DNA of 64,000 nt from Acidobacteriota bacterium. GTDB lineage: Bacteria; Acidobacteriota; Vicinamibacteria; Vicinamibacterales; UBA823. Shown in pieces: positions 54,658 through 64,000 of this stretch. The position numbers were made by a program, and so were the translations under genes. The notes below the pieces were generated by a model that had not been told where the DNA came from, made no database searches, and saw only the letters and a list, made by a program, of their open reading frames with translations. How positions within the stretch are numbered: the first letter of the stretch is position 1; every line of letters begins with the position of its first letter. The stretch lies in the NCBI GenBank assembly GCA_002730525.1, contig PCAK01000040.1:1-64000 (forward strand), written 5' to 3'.

Positions 54658-55890
54658 ATGAGTAAAGCGCTCGAAGGACTTCGCATCCTGGACATGACGC
54701 ATGTCCAGATGGGGCCGTCGGCCACCCAGATCCTGGCGTGGCTCGGGGCCGACGTCATCAAGGTGGAGCTTCCCGGACGGGGCGACATCACGCGGTCGCA
54801 GCTGCGTGACATCCCCGATACCGACAGCCTCTACTTCACGATGCTCAACTGCAACAAGCGGAGCATCACGCTCAACACGAAGACCGATCAGGGCAAGGCG
54901 ATCTTCCGCAAGTTGATCGCGGCGTCCGACATCCTGGTCGAGAACTTCGCGCCCGGCGCGCTCGCGCGTCAGGGGTTTACCTGGGAGACAATCCACGAGA
55001 TCAACCCGCGGATCATCTACGCCTCGGGGAAGGGGTTCGGTCCGGGCCCCTACGTCGATTGCAAAGCCTACGAGACGGTGGCGCAGGCGATGGGCGGGTC
55101 GATGAGCACGACCGGCTTCGAGGACGGCGTCCCCACGAGCACTGGCGCCCAGATCGGCGATTCGGGCACGGGGATGCACCTCGTGGCGGCGCTGCTGGCG
55201 GCGATTATCCAGCGCGAGAAGACCGGCCGAGGCCAGCGGGTCGAGGTGGCGATGCAGGACTGCGTCTTGAATCTTTGTCGGGTGAAGATGCGCGATCAGC
55301 AGCGGCTGACGCACGGGCCGCTAGGCGAGTACCCGAACGAGACGTTCGGCGACACGGTGCCGCGCTCGGGCAATGCGTCGGGCGGCGGCCAGCCCGGCAA
55401 GGCGCTCAGGTGCAAGGGCGGCGGAGCGAACGACTATAGCTACGTCATCATCCAGCCGCCGAGTTGGGAACCGCTCATGAAGCTGGCGGGACGCGAGGAA
55501 CTCATCGAGGACCCGGCGTTCGCGACACCGAAGGCCCGCTTGTCACACCTCGACGAATGCTTCGACATCGTCGAGCACTGGACTCAGCAACACGACAAGC
55601 TCGAGGTGATGCGGATGCTGAACGATGTCAATGTGCCGTGCGGTCCGATCATGAGCATGAAGGAGCTGATCGAGGACGAGTCTCTGAAGGCGCGCGGCAT
55701 GATTGTCGATGTCGAGCATGCCGGGCGTGGCACCTTCCAGACGGTGGGCTGCCCGCTCCAGTTGTCGGACTCGCCCGTCGAGGTGGAGACGTCGCCCGCG
55801 CTCGGCGAGCACACCGAAGAGATTCTCAAGGACGTCGTCGGATACAACGGCGCGGACATGGCGGCGGCCCGGGAGGCGGGCGCCATTTAG
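54658..55890 (+). CDS. frc: Class III CoA-transferase, formyl-CoA:oxalate type
   Basis: 410 aa. Strong similarity to Frc: [76 protein letters not shown], catalytic Asp in [12 protein letters not shown] near residue 165, [33 protein letters not shown] glycine loop and [13 protein letters not shown]. Frc moves CoA from formyl-CoA to oxalate through aspartyl-CoA intermediates. ATG 54658 follows GTGAGG and lies 13 bp after the TPP gene, so they are cotranscribed. Confidence 0.88.
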   Translation: MSKALEGLRILDMTHVQMGPSATQILAWLGADVIKVELPGRGDITRSQLRDIPDTDSLYFTMLNCNKRSITLNTKTDQGKAIFRKLIAASDILVENFAPGALARQGFTWETIHEINPRIIYASGKGFGPGPYVDCKAYETVAQAMGGSMSTTGFEDGVPTSTGAQIGDSGTGMHLVAALLAAIIQREKTGRGQRVEVAMQDCVLNLCRVKMRDQQRLTHGPLGEYPNETFGDTVPRSGNASGGGQPGKALRCKGGGANDYSYVIIQPPSWEPLMKLAGREELIEDPAFATPKARLSHLDECFDIVEHWTQQHDKLEVMRMLNDVNVPCGPIMSMKELIEDESLKARGMIVDVEHAGRGTFQTVGCPLQLSDSPVEVETSPALGEHTEEILKDVVGYNGADMAAAREAGAI

Positions 55891-55922
55891 TCAGGTACGG
55901 CCAGAGGCGTGAGGACTGACAG

Positions 55923-58052
55923 ATGAGTCACGATCGAGCGGCAGTCAAGGCAGTGTTGGATGGAGCGCGCGCGGCCGGACGCGCGTCGCTGACGTCGACC
56001 GAGAGTAAGCAAGTATGCGACGCCTACGGCATTCCGGTGCCGAAGGAGGGCCTGGCGACCTCGAGCGCAGGGGCGGCGACCCTGGTCGCCGACATCGGCT
56101 ATCCCGTGGTGCTCAAGATCGTCTCGAAGGACATCCTGCACAAGACCGAGGCCGGCGGTGTGTTGACCGGGCTGGCGACCGCGAAAGAGGTCGCCCAGGG
56201 CTACGAGGCGATCGTCAAGAGCGCACGCGCCTACAAGTCGGACGCCGACATCGCGGGCGTGCAGGTGCAGCAGATGTTGCCGGCTGCCCAGGAAGTGATC
56301 GTCGGTGCCGTGACCGACCCCAGCTTCGGCAAGCTCGTGGCGTTCGGGCTCGGGGGGGTTCTGGTCGAGGTGCTCAAGGACGTGACGTTCCGGCTGGCGC
56401 CTGCCAGTCGCGACGATGCGCTGTCGATGATCGACGGCATCCAAGCCGCCGAGGTGCTGAAGGGCGTGCGGGGTGCCGACCCGGTGAACCGTGAGGCGCT
56501 TGCCGGCCTCATCGAGAACGTCTCGGCCCTCACCGCGGACTTCCCCGAGATTCACGAGCTGGACTTGAACCCCGTCCTCGCGACGAAGGACGCCGTCGCC
56601 GCTGTCGACGTGCGGGTCCTGCTGGCGCAGGAGCTGCCCGAACCCCGGCCCCGTCCTTCGCAGGAAGAGATCCTAAAGTCGATGGTCCGCATCATGCGGC
56701 CCAAGTCGGTCGCGGTCATCGGCGCGTCGAGCGAGGACGGGAAGATCGGCAACTCGGTGATGAAGAACCTGATCAACGGGGGATATCAGGGTGACATCTA
56801 CCCGATCAACCCGAAGGCCGACGAGATCCTCGGACGCAAGTGCTACAAGAGCGTCAAGGACGTCGACGGTGCCATCGACATCGCCGTCTTTGCGATTCCC
56901 GCGAAGTTCGTGGCCGGCGCCCTGCAAGAGGTCGGCCAGAAGGGGATCGCCGGTGCCGTCATGATTCCGTCTGGCTTCGCCGAGGTCGGCGAGACGGAAC
57001 TGCAGCAGCAGATGATCGGTGTGGCTCGGAAGTACAACGTCCGCGTCATGGGGCCGAACATCTACGGGTTCTACTACACGCACGAGAACCTCTGTGCGAC
57101 GTTCTGCACGCCTTACGATGTGAAAGGGCAGGCGGCGCTCTCGTCGCAGAGCGGTGGGGTCGGGATGGCGATCATCGGGTTCAGCCGATCGGCAAAGATG
57201 GGTGTCTCGGCGATCGTCGGGCTCGGCAACAAGTCGGACATCGACGAGGACGATCTGCTGACCTTCTTCGAGAAGGATGACAACACGCAGGTCATTGCGA
57301 TGCACGTCGAGGACCTGAAGGATGGGCGCGCCTTCGCCGACGTGGCTCAGCGCGTGTCGAAGAAGAAGCCGGTGGTCGTGCTGAAGGCCGGCCGGACGGC
57401 GCTGGGCGCTCGGGCCGCCGCGTCTCACACTGGCGCCCTGGCCGGCAACGACAAGGTCTATGACGACGTGCTGCGGCAGTCGGGCGTCATCCGGGCCCAG
57501 ACGTTGAACGACATGTTGCAGTTCGCGCGCGGCTTGCCGATTCTGCCGACACCCAAGGGCGAGAACATCATCATCATCACCGGCGCGGGTGGCTCTGGCG
57601 TGCTGCTCTCGGACGCGTGCATCGACAACGGTCTGCAGCTGATGCGTATGCCCGACGATCTGGATGCGGCGTTCCGGAAGTTCATCCCGCCGTTCGGCGC
57701 GGCCGGCAATCCCGTCGACATCACGGGCGGCGAGCCACCGACGACCTACCGGAACACGATCAAGCTCGGGCTGGAGGACGACCGGGTGCACGCGCTCATC
57801 CTCGGGTACTGGCACACGATCATCACGCCGCCGATGATCTTTGCGAAGCTCGCGTCGGAGGTCGTCGAGGAAGCGCGCACCAAGGGGATCAACAAGCCGA
57901 TCGTCGCGTCGCTCGTCGGCGACGTCGAGGTCGAGGAGGCAGCGGAGTACCTCTACGACCGCGGCATTCCGTCGTATCCCTACACGACGCAGCTGCCCGT
58001 GAACGTCCTCGGCGCGAAGTACCGCTGGGCCCGCGGGGCCGGCTTGCTGTAG
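55923..58052 (+). CDS. ADP-forming acyl-CoA synthetase, ATP-grasp domain first
   Basis: 709 aa. Residues 10-235 are the ATP-grasp part (GYPVVLKIVSKDILHKTEAGGV, QQMLPAAQEVIVGAVTDPSFGKLVAFGLGG). From about 255 comes the CoA-binding Rossmann domain (SVAVIGASSEDGKIGNSVMKNL), then the ligase domain with the conserved AASHTGALAG His near 505 and SQSGGVGMA. This beta-alpha order is a known variant of acetate-CoA ligase (ADP-forming). It could conserve the thioester of an acyl-CoA as ATP or activate the operon substrate. Confidence 0.88.
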   Translation: MSHDRAAVKAVLDGARAAGRASLTSTESKQVCDAYGIPVPKEGLATSSAGAATLVADIGYPVVLKIVSKDILHKTEAGGVLTGLATAKEVAQGYEAIVKSARAYKSDADIAGVQVQQMLPAAQEVIVGAVTDPSFGKLVAFGLGGVLVEVLKDVTFRLAPASRDDALSMIDGIQAAEVLKGVRGADPVNREALAGLIENVSALTADFPEIHELDLNPVLATKDAVAAVDVRVLLAQELPEPRPRPSQEEILKSMVRIMRPKSVAVIGASSEDGKIGNSVMKNLINGGYQGDIYPINPKADEILGRKCYKSVKDVDGAIDIAVFAIPAKFVAGALQEVGQKGIAGAVMIPSGFAEVGETELQQQMIGVARKYNVRVMGPNIYGFYYTHENLCATFCTPYDVKGQAALSSQSGGVGMAIIGFSRSAKMGVSAIVGLGNKSDIDEDDLLTFFEKDDNTQVIAMHVEDLKDGRAFADVAQRVSKKKPVVVLKAGRTALGARAAASHTGALAGNDKVYDDVLRQSGVIRAQTLNDMLQFARGLPILPTPKGENIIIITGAGGSGVLLSDACIDNGLQLMRMPDDLDAAFRKFIPPFGAAGNPVDITGGEPPTTYRNTIKLGLEDDRVHALILGYWHTIITPPMIFAKLASEVVEEARTKGINKPIVASLVGDVEVEEAAEYLYDRGIPSYPYTTQLPVNVLGAKYRWARGAGLL

Positions 58053-58064
58053 AGGCCGAAGGAC

Positions 58065-58110
58065 GTACAAAGGAAAGGCCGGGGCAGGTGCTCCGGCCTT
58101 TCCTTTGTAC
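58065..58110. terminator. 18-bp-stem intrinsic terminator
   Basis: GTACAAAGGAAAGGCCGG and its perfect complement flank a 10-nt loop, between the acyl-CoA synthetase stop and the convergent HD-protein stop. Each strand ends CTTTCCTTTGTAC, giving a mixed T-rich run, so it can serve both converging transcripts. Confidence 0.85.
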
Positions 58111-58126
58111 CCGAACTGTTGCGGTG

Positions 58127-58957
58127 TTAGAGCGGTCGCGTCGGATCGATGAGCGTCCGCCACATGAACGCCGACGAGCTGTTGTCGTAGCCCAGGCCTT
58201 CCACCGGGTCCTTCCACTGGCGGCCGATGATGTCGATGAACGGTTCGAGCGAGACCGGAACGGTCTGGTCGAATCCGTACTCGTCGTTCATCGTGACCAT
58301 CCGGGCTTCCATGTACCAGGAATGGTTGCGCGCGAACTTGTAGTCGGCCGTGATGTAGTCGTCGGGGACGTAGTCCTTGCCCCAGATCCGGTTATAGAAC
58401 TCCGGATACTCGTAGCCGACCGCCGGATCAGGGAAGAACCGCAGCGCCTGGTGGTACTTGACCCCCCAGCTGATCCGCTCGTCGACGTACGGCGCGAACA
58501 GCGCCCCGCCCCAGTAGCCGTGGTCAGACCGGCAGAGGGCTTGGGAGACGTCGTGTAGCAGGCAGGCCATGACCGTCCGCTCCGGATGCCCTTCCTTGAG
58601 TGCATGCGTCGCGCTCCGGATGACGTGCTGGGCCGGCGCGAAGCGATACCGGTAGAAGTCGATCAACGTCGGCTTTGCCGGCATCTCGGCGAGCGGCTCC
58701 TCGCGCGGCTGGAAGACGCGGCCGGTGCCGCGGGCCGGGCGCGGCCCATCCTGGTCCTGCTGACCGCCGCCCTGCTGGTACCAGTTCGGGCGGATCGGCG
58801 CCAGTGCCGCCGTCTCACCGAACTCGTCGATGTACCAGTTGTCGAGTTCCCCCGACATGTAGTGCTCGATCGCCTCGGCTCGATCCTCCGGCGACAACAA
58901 CTCGAATGCGGCGATCCCCCCGACCGACGCCAAGAACTTCCTGCGATCGACATCCAT
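58127..58957 (-). CDS. Tat-type HD-domain protein with PhnZ-like diiron ligand spacing
   Basis: 276 aa from ATG 58957 with GGAGGAAAG upstream and a clear promoter at 59015. The N-terminus (DRRKFLASVGGIAAFELL) resembles a short Tat leader. The HD core is H111, then LLHD (H135-D136), H146 in SDHGYWGG and H169 in KYHQALRFF, with a late Asp in MVTMNDEYGF. As I recall PhnZ, a mixed-valent diiron oxygenase, its first His and HD dyad have the same 24-residue spacing and it too ends this region HxxxxRYL. A hydrolase function is equally possible. Confidence 0.6.
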   Translation of the reverse strand: MDVDRRKFLASVGGIAAFELLSPEDRAEAIEHYMSGELDNWYIDEFGETAALAPIRPNWYQQGGGQQDQDGPRPARGTGRVFQPREEPLAEMPAKPTLIDFYRYRFAPAQHVIRSATHALKEGHPERTVMACLLHDVSQALCRSDHGYWGGALFAPYVDERISWGVKYHQALRFFPDPAVGYEYPEFYNRIWGKDYVPDDYITADYKFARNHSWYMEARMVTMNDEYGFDQTVPVSLEPFIDIIGRQWKDPVEGLGYDNSSSAFMWRTLIDPTRPL

Positions 58958-59014
58958 AGGCTTGCTTTCCTCCAGAGTGGACGCACTTCGCCGGCCAACC
59001 ACCGACTGCATTGA

Positions 59015-59043
59015 ATTGTACTAACGATATAACTTACTGCCAA
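59015..59043 (-). promoter_or_regulatory. Sigma-70-type promoter of the HD-protein gene
   Basis: On the minus strand TTGGCA (59043-59038) and TACAAT (59020-59015) are separated by 17 bp, each 5 of 6 to consensus. This predicts a start site about 50 nt before ATG 58957. It is the most canonical promoter I see in the window. Confidence 0.75.
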
Positions 59044-59114
59044 ATTGCGCCGGTGGTCAATGGCTTTTTCGGCTTCCTGGCGCGCAAGCTCGCCGCTCGG
59101 TGCAGGCACCCAAC

Positions 59115-59149
59115 AAAAAGGGCGGCGTGGCCTCGCGACCACGCCGCCC
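59115..59149 (-). terminator. Intrinsic terminator, minus strand
   Basis: A perfect 11-bp stem (GGGCGGCGTGG with CCACGCCGCCC) around an 8-nt loop at 59120-59149, followed in the minus direction by TTTTT (59119-59115). It ends the minus-strand transcript carrying the PQQ-like/alcohol-dehydrogenase genes and insulates the HD-protein promoter. Confidence 0.85.
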
Positions 59150-59460
59150 GATACTGCTCGATATTCGACTGAACGGCACCGTCGTGCGGGCCGTCGAGCC
59201 CATGGCCGGCCTCACGGCCGCTGGCCGGGAGCGTGCCGGCGCGACCTCATCCTGATGCCGTCGAGTCTCAGCCCCCCCCCCGGGGGAGGGCCTCGCTTGG
59301 CGTTCGCAGCGCGAACGCTACCGGGGGTGCCGGTGGCCCGGTGGAGACATCTGCGCCTCCTCTCCGTATTGGCGGCACGGACCGACCGCGCCGCCCTTCT
59401 CGGTACACGGATACACCCGGGGTGGGGTGAAGTCAACGAAAACCGGGCCGCCGCCGAGCG
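59150..59460. other. 311-bp stretch without a supported gene
   Basis: No frame here resembles a known protein. It contains a C10-G5 homopolymer run (59272-59286), a small inverted repeat around GCGTTCGC/GCGAACGC near 59300-59318, and lies between the PQQ-like gene stop and the terminator, so it is probably a 3' untranslated region. A short minus frame ending near 59318 has no start context. Confidence 0.5.
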
Positions 59461-60566
59461 TCACCCGAAGCAGTAGATTAGCCCGTCTTGCGCGCCGACA
59501 ACGATGCGCCCGGCGGCGACAGCAACCGATGCCGTGATGGCCGATCCGATCTCGTACTCCCACTCCTTCGCGCCGTCGGCCAAACCGAGGCCGTAGAGGC
59601 GCCCGTCGTTCGACCCGATGTAGACACGGTCGCTGACGATAGCGGGCGACGAATCGATCCGTCCGCGCGCCGTGAAGATCCACCTGGCCTCGCCGGTCGT
59701 GGCGTCGAGCGCGTGCACCATCCGGTCGCGCCCGCCGAGGACGACGAGCCCCGCGCGGAATGCCGGCGACGAGTAGAATGGGAACTGCCGCGTTGGATGC
59801 GCGTAGCGCCACCGTACTTCCCGCCCAGCCAGATCGAGCGCCAGTACTTCGTTGTTGAACGTGCCGTAGTAGGCGGTTGTGCCGGCAATCGCCGGCGACG
59901 CCGCGGTGTAGGCGCCCGACGAGACGCTGAAGATCTCTTCGCCGTCGCGCACGCGGACGCCGCGGAACTGCTCGTCGCAGCCGCCGAAGAATGCCACCCC
60001 GTCGGAGACGGCCGGCGTGGCGTGCACGTAGCTACTGGTCTCCACCCTCCAGATCTCGTTGCCGTCCTCTCGCGCGACCCCGTACAGATAGCCGTCGTAC
60101 GAGCCGATCAACACGACGTCATCGACGATGACTGGCGACGACTTGATCTCGCTCTCGGTCGCAAACGTCCAGCGGGCCTCGCCGGTGTCGGCGTCGACGG
60201 CGTGCAGCACGCCGAACAGGTCGCCGACGTAGACGACGCCGTCGGAGACGGCCGGCGACGATTCACCGATGCCGTACTCGGAGGCCAGGTAGCGCCAGCG
60301 CAGCGAGCCGTCATCGAGGTTTAGCGCTATCAGGTCTCCGGCGTAGGTGCCGACGTAGACGACGCCGTCGGCAATCGCGGCGGACGAGTCGACGGTATCG
60401 CCCGTGTCGAATGTCCAGAGCAGTGCCGGGTCGTCGGGCACACTCGACGTGATGACGCCGGTCAGCGACGGGTTGCCACGGAACTGCGGCCACGCGTCGG
60501 CCGTTTGAGCGAGGGCGCTTGCCGGCTGGCCACCTACGGTCGCCAGGGTGAGCATGATGACGAGGG

Positions 60567-60579
<13 letters not shown>
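59461..60579 (-). CDS. Exported PQQ-like beta-propeller protein (BamB-like)
   Basis: 372 aa with Sec signal (TLVIMLTLATVGGQPASALAQ). Seven or eight propeller blades repeat the pattern SSPAVSDGVVYVGDLFGVLHAVDADTGEARWTF. The start WPQFRGNPSLTG is common to PQQ_2-type proteins of this kind. Tryptophan-docking repeats are present, but the catalytic residues of quinoprotein dehydrogenases are not evident, so a structural or binding role is more likely. Its start overlaps the alcohol dehydrogenase gene by 13 bp. Confidence 0.88.
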
Positions 60580-61706
<1,127 letters not shown>

Positions 61707-61720
61707 GCGGCTCGCTGAGC

Positions 61721-63172
61721 TCAGTCCGCGGCGAGCGCGAACAGGCGGTTGCGGGAGTTGAGGAAGAGCGCGCCGTTGGCCGGCACGGGCGTTCCGTAGA
61801 CGGCGCTGCCGAGGTTCATCTCGGCAATGACCTCGAGTTCCGAGCCGGTCTTCAGCACGACCACGTCGCCGTCTTCGTCGCCCAGATAGACTCGGCCGTC
61901 GACGACGAGCGGCGAGCCCCAGATCGCGGCGAACGTGTCGTGCACCCAGTAGACCTCGCCGGTCTTGGCGTCGATGCAGTGGAGGAAGCCGCTGAAGTCC
62001 GGCTGGTAGATCAGCCCCTCGTGAATCGCGGGGGTCGAGATCGAACGGCGGATGTCGGTGTAGGACCAGACGCGCCCGGTCTCGGTGATATCGTCGCGCT
62101 TCGTCGCGTCGATCGCGTACATGTTGCCGACCCCTTCGCCGTGCTCGGGGTCCTGTCCGTTGGCGATGTAGACGAGGTCATCGTAGACGACCGCGGTGGC
62201 GATCAGCTCGTTGCGGGTGCGCGGCCAGACCGAGTCCTTCGGGTTCGTGTCGAACTCCCAGAGTTTCTCGCCGGTGGTCGCCTCGTAGCCGCGGATCCAG
62301 CCGTCGCCCTGGCCCATGATGACTTGGTCGACCCCGCCGATCGTGCCCACCGTCGGCGACGCCCACTGGCCGTGGAGGATCCGGTCGTCGACCGAGTTGT
62401 CCTCCCAGATCAGTTCGCCCGTCGTCTTGTTCAGCGCGATGATCGCCGGGGCGAAGGGTGACTGGATGTTGACGTGACTCTCGTCTTGCCCGTTCGCCGT
62501 GCTCACGTAGATCAACTCGCCGTGCGTGACCGGCGACGAGTTCGACATGTTGTGCGGAAACGCCCCGACTTCCTCGAGCATGTCGAACCGCCAGATGACG
62601 TCGGCGTCGATCTCGTTCTGGGACGACTCGTCCTGCACCCAGCCGTCGTTTTCCCCGTCGCGGAAGCCCTCGAGGTCGAGCGCGACGACCTCGCCACGGT
62701 TCGAGACGTAGTAGGCGACGCCATCTTCGATCAGCGGCGACGAGCAGACGCCCTGGTAGGGCCAGTCGTGCACCCGGCCCGCGATGAGCTTCGCGTTGGC
62801 GTGCTGCCAGAGAAACTCGCCGTCCGACTCGCGGAACGCCATGAGGATGCCCATGTCGCCCTGCTGACGCGGGTCCTTGACCGCCTCGTTGTTCGTCCCG
62901 ACCAGCACGACGCCCTCGGCGACGACCGGGTTGCCATAGGTCTGCGAGCCGAGTTCGGCCACCCAGCGGATGTTGCGGCCACTGTCGACGTCCCAGTCGG
63001 CCGGCAGGCCGGTCATGTCCGACACCATGTTCCGGTCGGGCGTGCCGCCCCACATCGGCCAGTCGCCCCCCATCGGCGAGGGCCCCTGCTGCGCCCGCAT
63101 GGACGAACTCGCCGCCACGAGCGCGAGCGCCATGGCGGCCAAGACGCACAAGCTGCTGGATCGCCGTCGCAT
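61721..63172 (-). CDS. Exported PQQ-like beta-propeller protein
   Basis: 483 aa from ATG 63172 (AGGA upstream) with Sec signal (SSLCVLAAMALALVAASSSMRAQ). Begins WPMWGGTPDRNMVSDMTGLP, then blades of the type GNPVVAEGVVLVGTNNEA, SSPLIEDGVAYYVSNRGEVVALDLEG and YWVHDTFAAIWGSPLVVDGRVYLGDEDGDVVVL. This PQQ_2 class is common as exported single-domain proteins of unknown function. The stop is 14 bp before the alcohol dehydrogenase gene. Confidence 0.88.
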   Translation of the reverse strand: MRRRSSSLCVLAAMALALVAASSSMRAQQGPSPMGGDWPMWGGTPDRNMVSDMTGLPADWDVDSGRNIRWVAELGSQTYGNPVVAEGVVLVGTNNEAVKDPRQQGDMGILMAFRESDGEFLWQHANAKLIAGRVHDWPYQGVCSSPLIEDGVAYYVSNRGEVVALDLEGFRDGENDGWVQDESSQNEIDADVIWRFDMLEEVGAFPHNMSNSSPVTHGELIYVSTANGQDESHVNIQSPFAPAIIALNKTTGELIWEDNSVDDRILHGQWASPTVGTIGGVDQVIMGQGDGWIRGYEATTGEKLWEFDTNPKDSVWPRTRNELIATAVVYDDLVYIANGQDPEHGEGVGNMYAIDATKRDDITETGRVWSYTDIRRSISTPAIHEGLIYQPDFSGFLHCIDAKTGEVYWVHDTFAAIWGSPLVVDGRVYLGDEDGDVVVLKTGSELEVIAEMNLGSAVYGTPVPANGALFLNSRNRLFALAAD

Positions 63173-63223
63173 CAATGTTCCTGCTTTCCCATTCGTTCCT
63201 GCTGTCGTCGTCGCCGAACCGTT

Positions 63224-63251
63224 CGCGGGGCTGAAGCCCCGCGCCACGCAT
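63224..63251 (-). repeat. 28-bp palindromic interspersed repeat, copy 2
   Basis: Inverse orientation relative to the copy at 7124. The central palindrome is GCGGGGCT/AGCCCCGC around TC. Compared with copy 1, arm positions A/T have become G/C in pairs, so base pairing is kept. Lies between the PQQ-like gene and the next gene upstream on the minus strand. Confidence 0.65.
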
Positions 63252-63254
63252 CGT

Positions 63255-64000
63255 TTAGTACACCCGCACGTTGTCGAAGAAGATCTCGAACGGCGCATTT
63301 GCGTAGATGCCTGGGCTGCCCTGCGGATGGGGGTTCGGGTCGATCACTTCGAGCGCCCAGTCGGCGGGCTCGGCCTCGTCCCGCGGCCAGACCTTCCCGC
63401 GCGCGCGCACCTGGCCGTCGTGGAGATCCTCGACGCTCAGCTTGAACCGGTACCAGGTGTCCGGCTCCCAGGCGAACGGCATCGTAACCGTCCGCACCGT
63501 CTCTGGCTGCCAGGTCTGGAGTTCCAGCCGCTGGTGGTTGCCCATCAGCACCAGCGTGTGGCGCTGGGCGTTGACGCCGGCATCGCCCATCTGGCGACGG
63601 CTCCGGATAGCCCAGATGTCGGCCTCGACCGTGTAGTCGGACAGGCCGGAATCGCCGATGTAGACGCGCGCGCGCCGCGTGAACGGATTGTCCGACTTCT
63701 TGACCAGGACGCGGCTGCCGGCCTCGTCTCGCACCTCGAACTTGCCGGTCGACGCAATCCAGTGCGCCGGGGAACTGCTCGGCGCATCCGCCTCGAAGTC
63801 GTACTCGTGCGGCAGCGGCGGAATCACCCGGAGCCGGGCGCTGCTGGTCACGCCATTGGCCGATGCGGTCACCGAACCGGCTTGCATGTTGGCGGCGGCG
63901 TCGGCGATGAACTCGCCGCCGGATGTAATCGTGCCCTCGAGGCCGTCGAGCGCCCAGGTCACCGCGCCGTCCGGTACCTGTCGACCCCGGGCATCGAACA
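63255..64000 (-). CDS. C-terminal part of a larger exported protein (start outside window)
   Basis: The frame is open to the window end and reads DARGRQVPDGAVTWALDGLE and GGEFIADAAANMQAGSVTA, an immunoglobulin-like domain ending in SSARLRVIPPLPHEYDFE. A jelly-roll-like domain follows (DNPFTRRARVYIGDSGLSDYTVEADI, HTLVLMGNHQRLELQTWQPE, WYRFKLSVEDLHDGQVRARGKVW, PFEIFFDNVRVY). This C-terminal pair often caps PQQ-like propeller proteins, which suits the operon. At least 248 residues are present. Confidence 0.75.
   Translation of the reverse strand, partial: FDARGRQVPDGAVTWALDGLEGTITSGGEFIADAAANMQAGSVTASANGVTSSARLRVIPPLPHEYDFEADAPSSSPAHWIASTGKFEVRDEAGSRVLVKKSDNPFTRRARVYIGDSGLSDYTVEADIWAIRSRRQMGDAGVNAQRHTLVLMGNHQRLELQTWQPETVRTVTMPFAWEPDTWYRFKLSVEDLHDGQVRARGKVWPRDEAEPADWALEVIDPNPHPQGSPGIYANAPFEIFFDNVRVY

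Noticed and set aside
59272-59286. C10-G5 run as a phase-variation switch
   Set aside because: It is not within a coding sequence or promoter that I can identify.

Overview
This window is high-GC (roughly two thirds G+C by eye), densely packed bacterial DNA with no rRNA, tRNA, CRISPR array, intact transposase or phage gene that I could find. The mix of secreted or lipoprotein hydrolases (GH20, GH29, DUF1080, sulfatase, S9/M14/M20/M55 peptidases), PQQ-type beta-propellers, molybdenum enzymes and an FtsX-type exporter fits an Acidobacteriota-like soil or marine chemoheterotroph. That assignment is an inference from gene content only.

Layout. 1-3.4 kb (minus): the start of a respiratory type II DMSO-reductase-family complex, with a Tat-exported molybdenum alpha subunit that runs off the window and a lipoprotein joining two c-type haem domains to an ethylbenzene-dehydrogenase-like gamma domain. 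3.5-4.4 kb: BASS transporter. 4.6-12.7 kb (plus): probable operon of a LuxE/PaaK-like acyl-activating enzyme, an aldehyde-dehydrogenase-fold acyl reductase, a GT4 glycosyltransferase and an ABC ATPase/permease pair. 12.7-18.5 kb: transporters, a small DUF5671-like pair, GH29 fucosidase and sulfatase. 18.6-24.8 kb (plus): NAD-type formate dehydrogenase encoded as a selenoprotein, with UGA-Sec and a well-formed SECIS. Its alpha chain is split into two genes in swapped order around a NuoE-NuoF fusion, and an Nramp-fold transporter follows. 24.9-30.3 kb: peptidases and small proteins. 30.4-37.3 kb: DUF362 protein, an orphan xanthine-dehydrogenase-type large subunit, GH20, DUF1080 and SRPBCC.

37.3-49.3 kb is unusual for its density of broken or partial genes. 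I see an ArsR-like tail, an isoprenylcysteine-methyltransferase-like gene with an in-frame amber, an AraC-type N-terminus, a truncated SDR, a frameshifted membrane-protease-like gene, a frameshifted VOC protein, a truncated crcB with a 5'-frameshifted DUF190, a GNAT tail and a sulfotransferase tail with a foreign N-terminus. Intact genes lie between them (YajQ, M55, M14, CDF, UbiD). Either the locus is an accessory region in decay or the assembly carries indels; reads would decide.

49.3-58.1 kb: M20 amidohydrolase, GNAT, MBL-fold hydrolase, then a FadR-type regulator with a palindromic operator over its promoter, driving a TPP-dependent lyase/decarboxylase, a formyl-CoA:oxalate-type CoA-transferase and an ADP-forming acyl-CoA synthetase. 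If the substrate is oxalate, the formate released would feed the formate dehydrogenase 30 kb away. A strong 18-bp-stem terminator closes this operon. 58.1-64 kb (minus): a Tat-type HD protein with PhnZ-like diiron spacing, two PQQ-like propellers flanking an iron-type alcohol dehydrogenase, and the 3' part of another secreted protein. Two copies of a 28-bp palindromic repeat with compensatory base changes lie at 7.1 and 63.2 kb.
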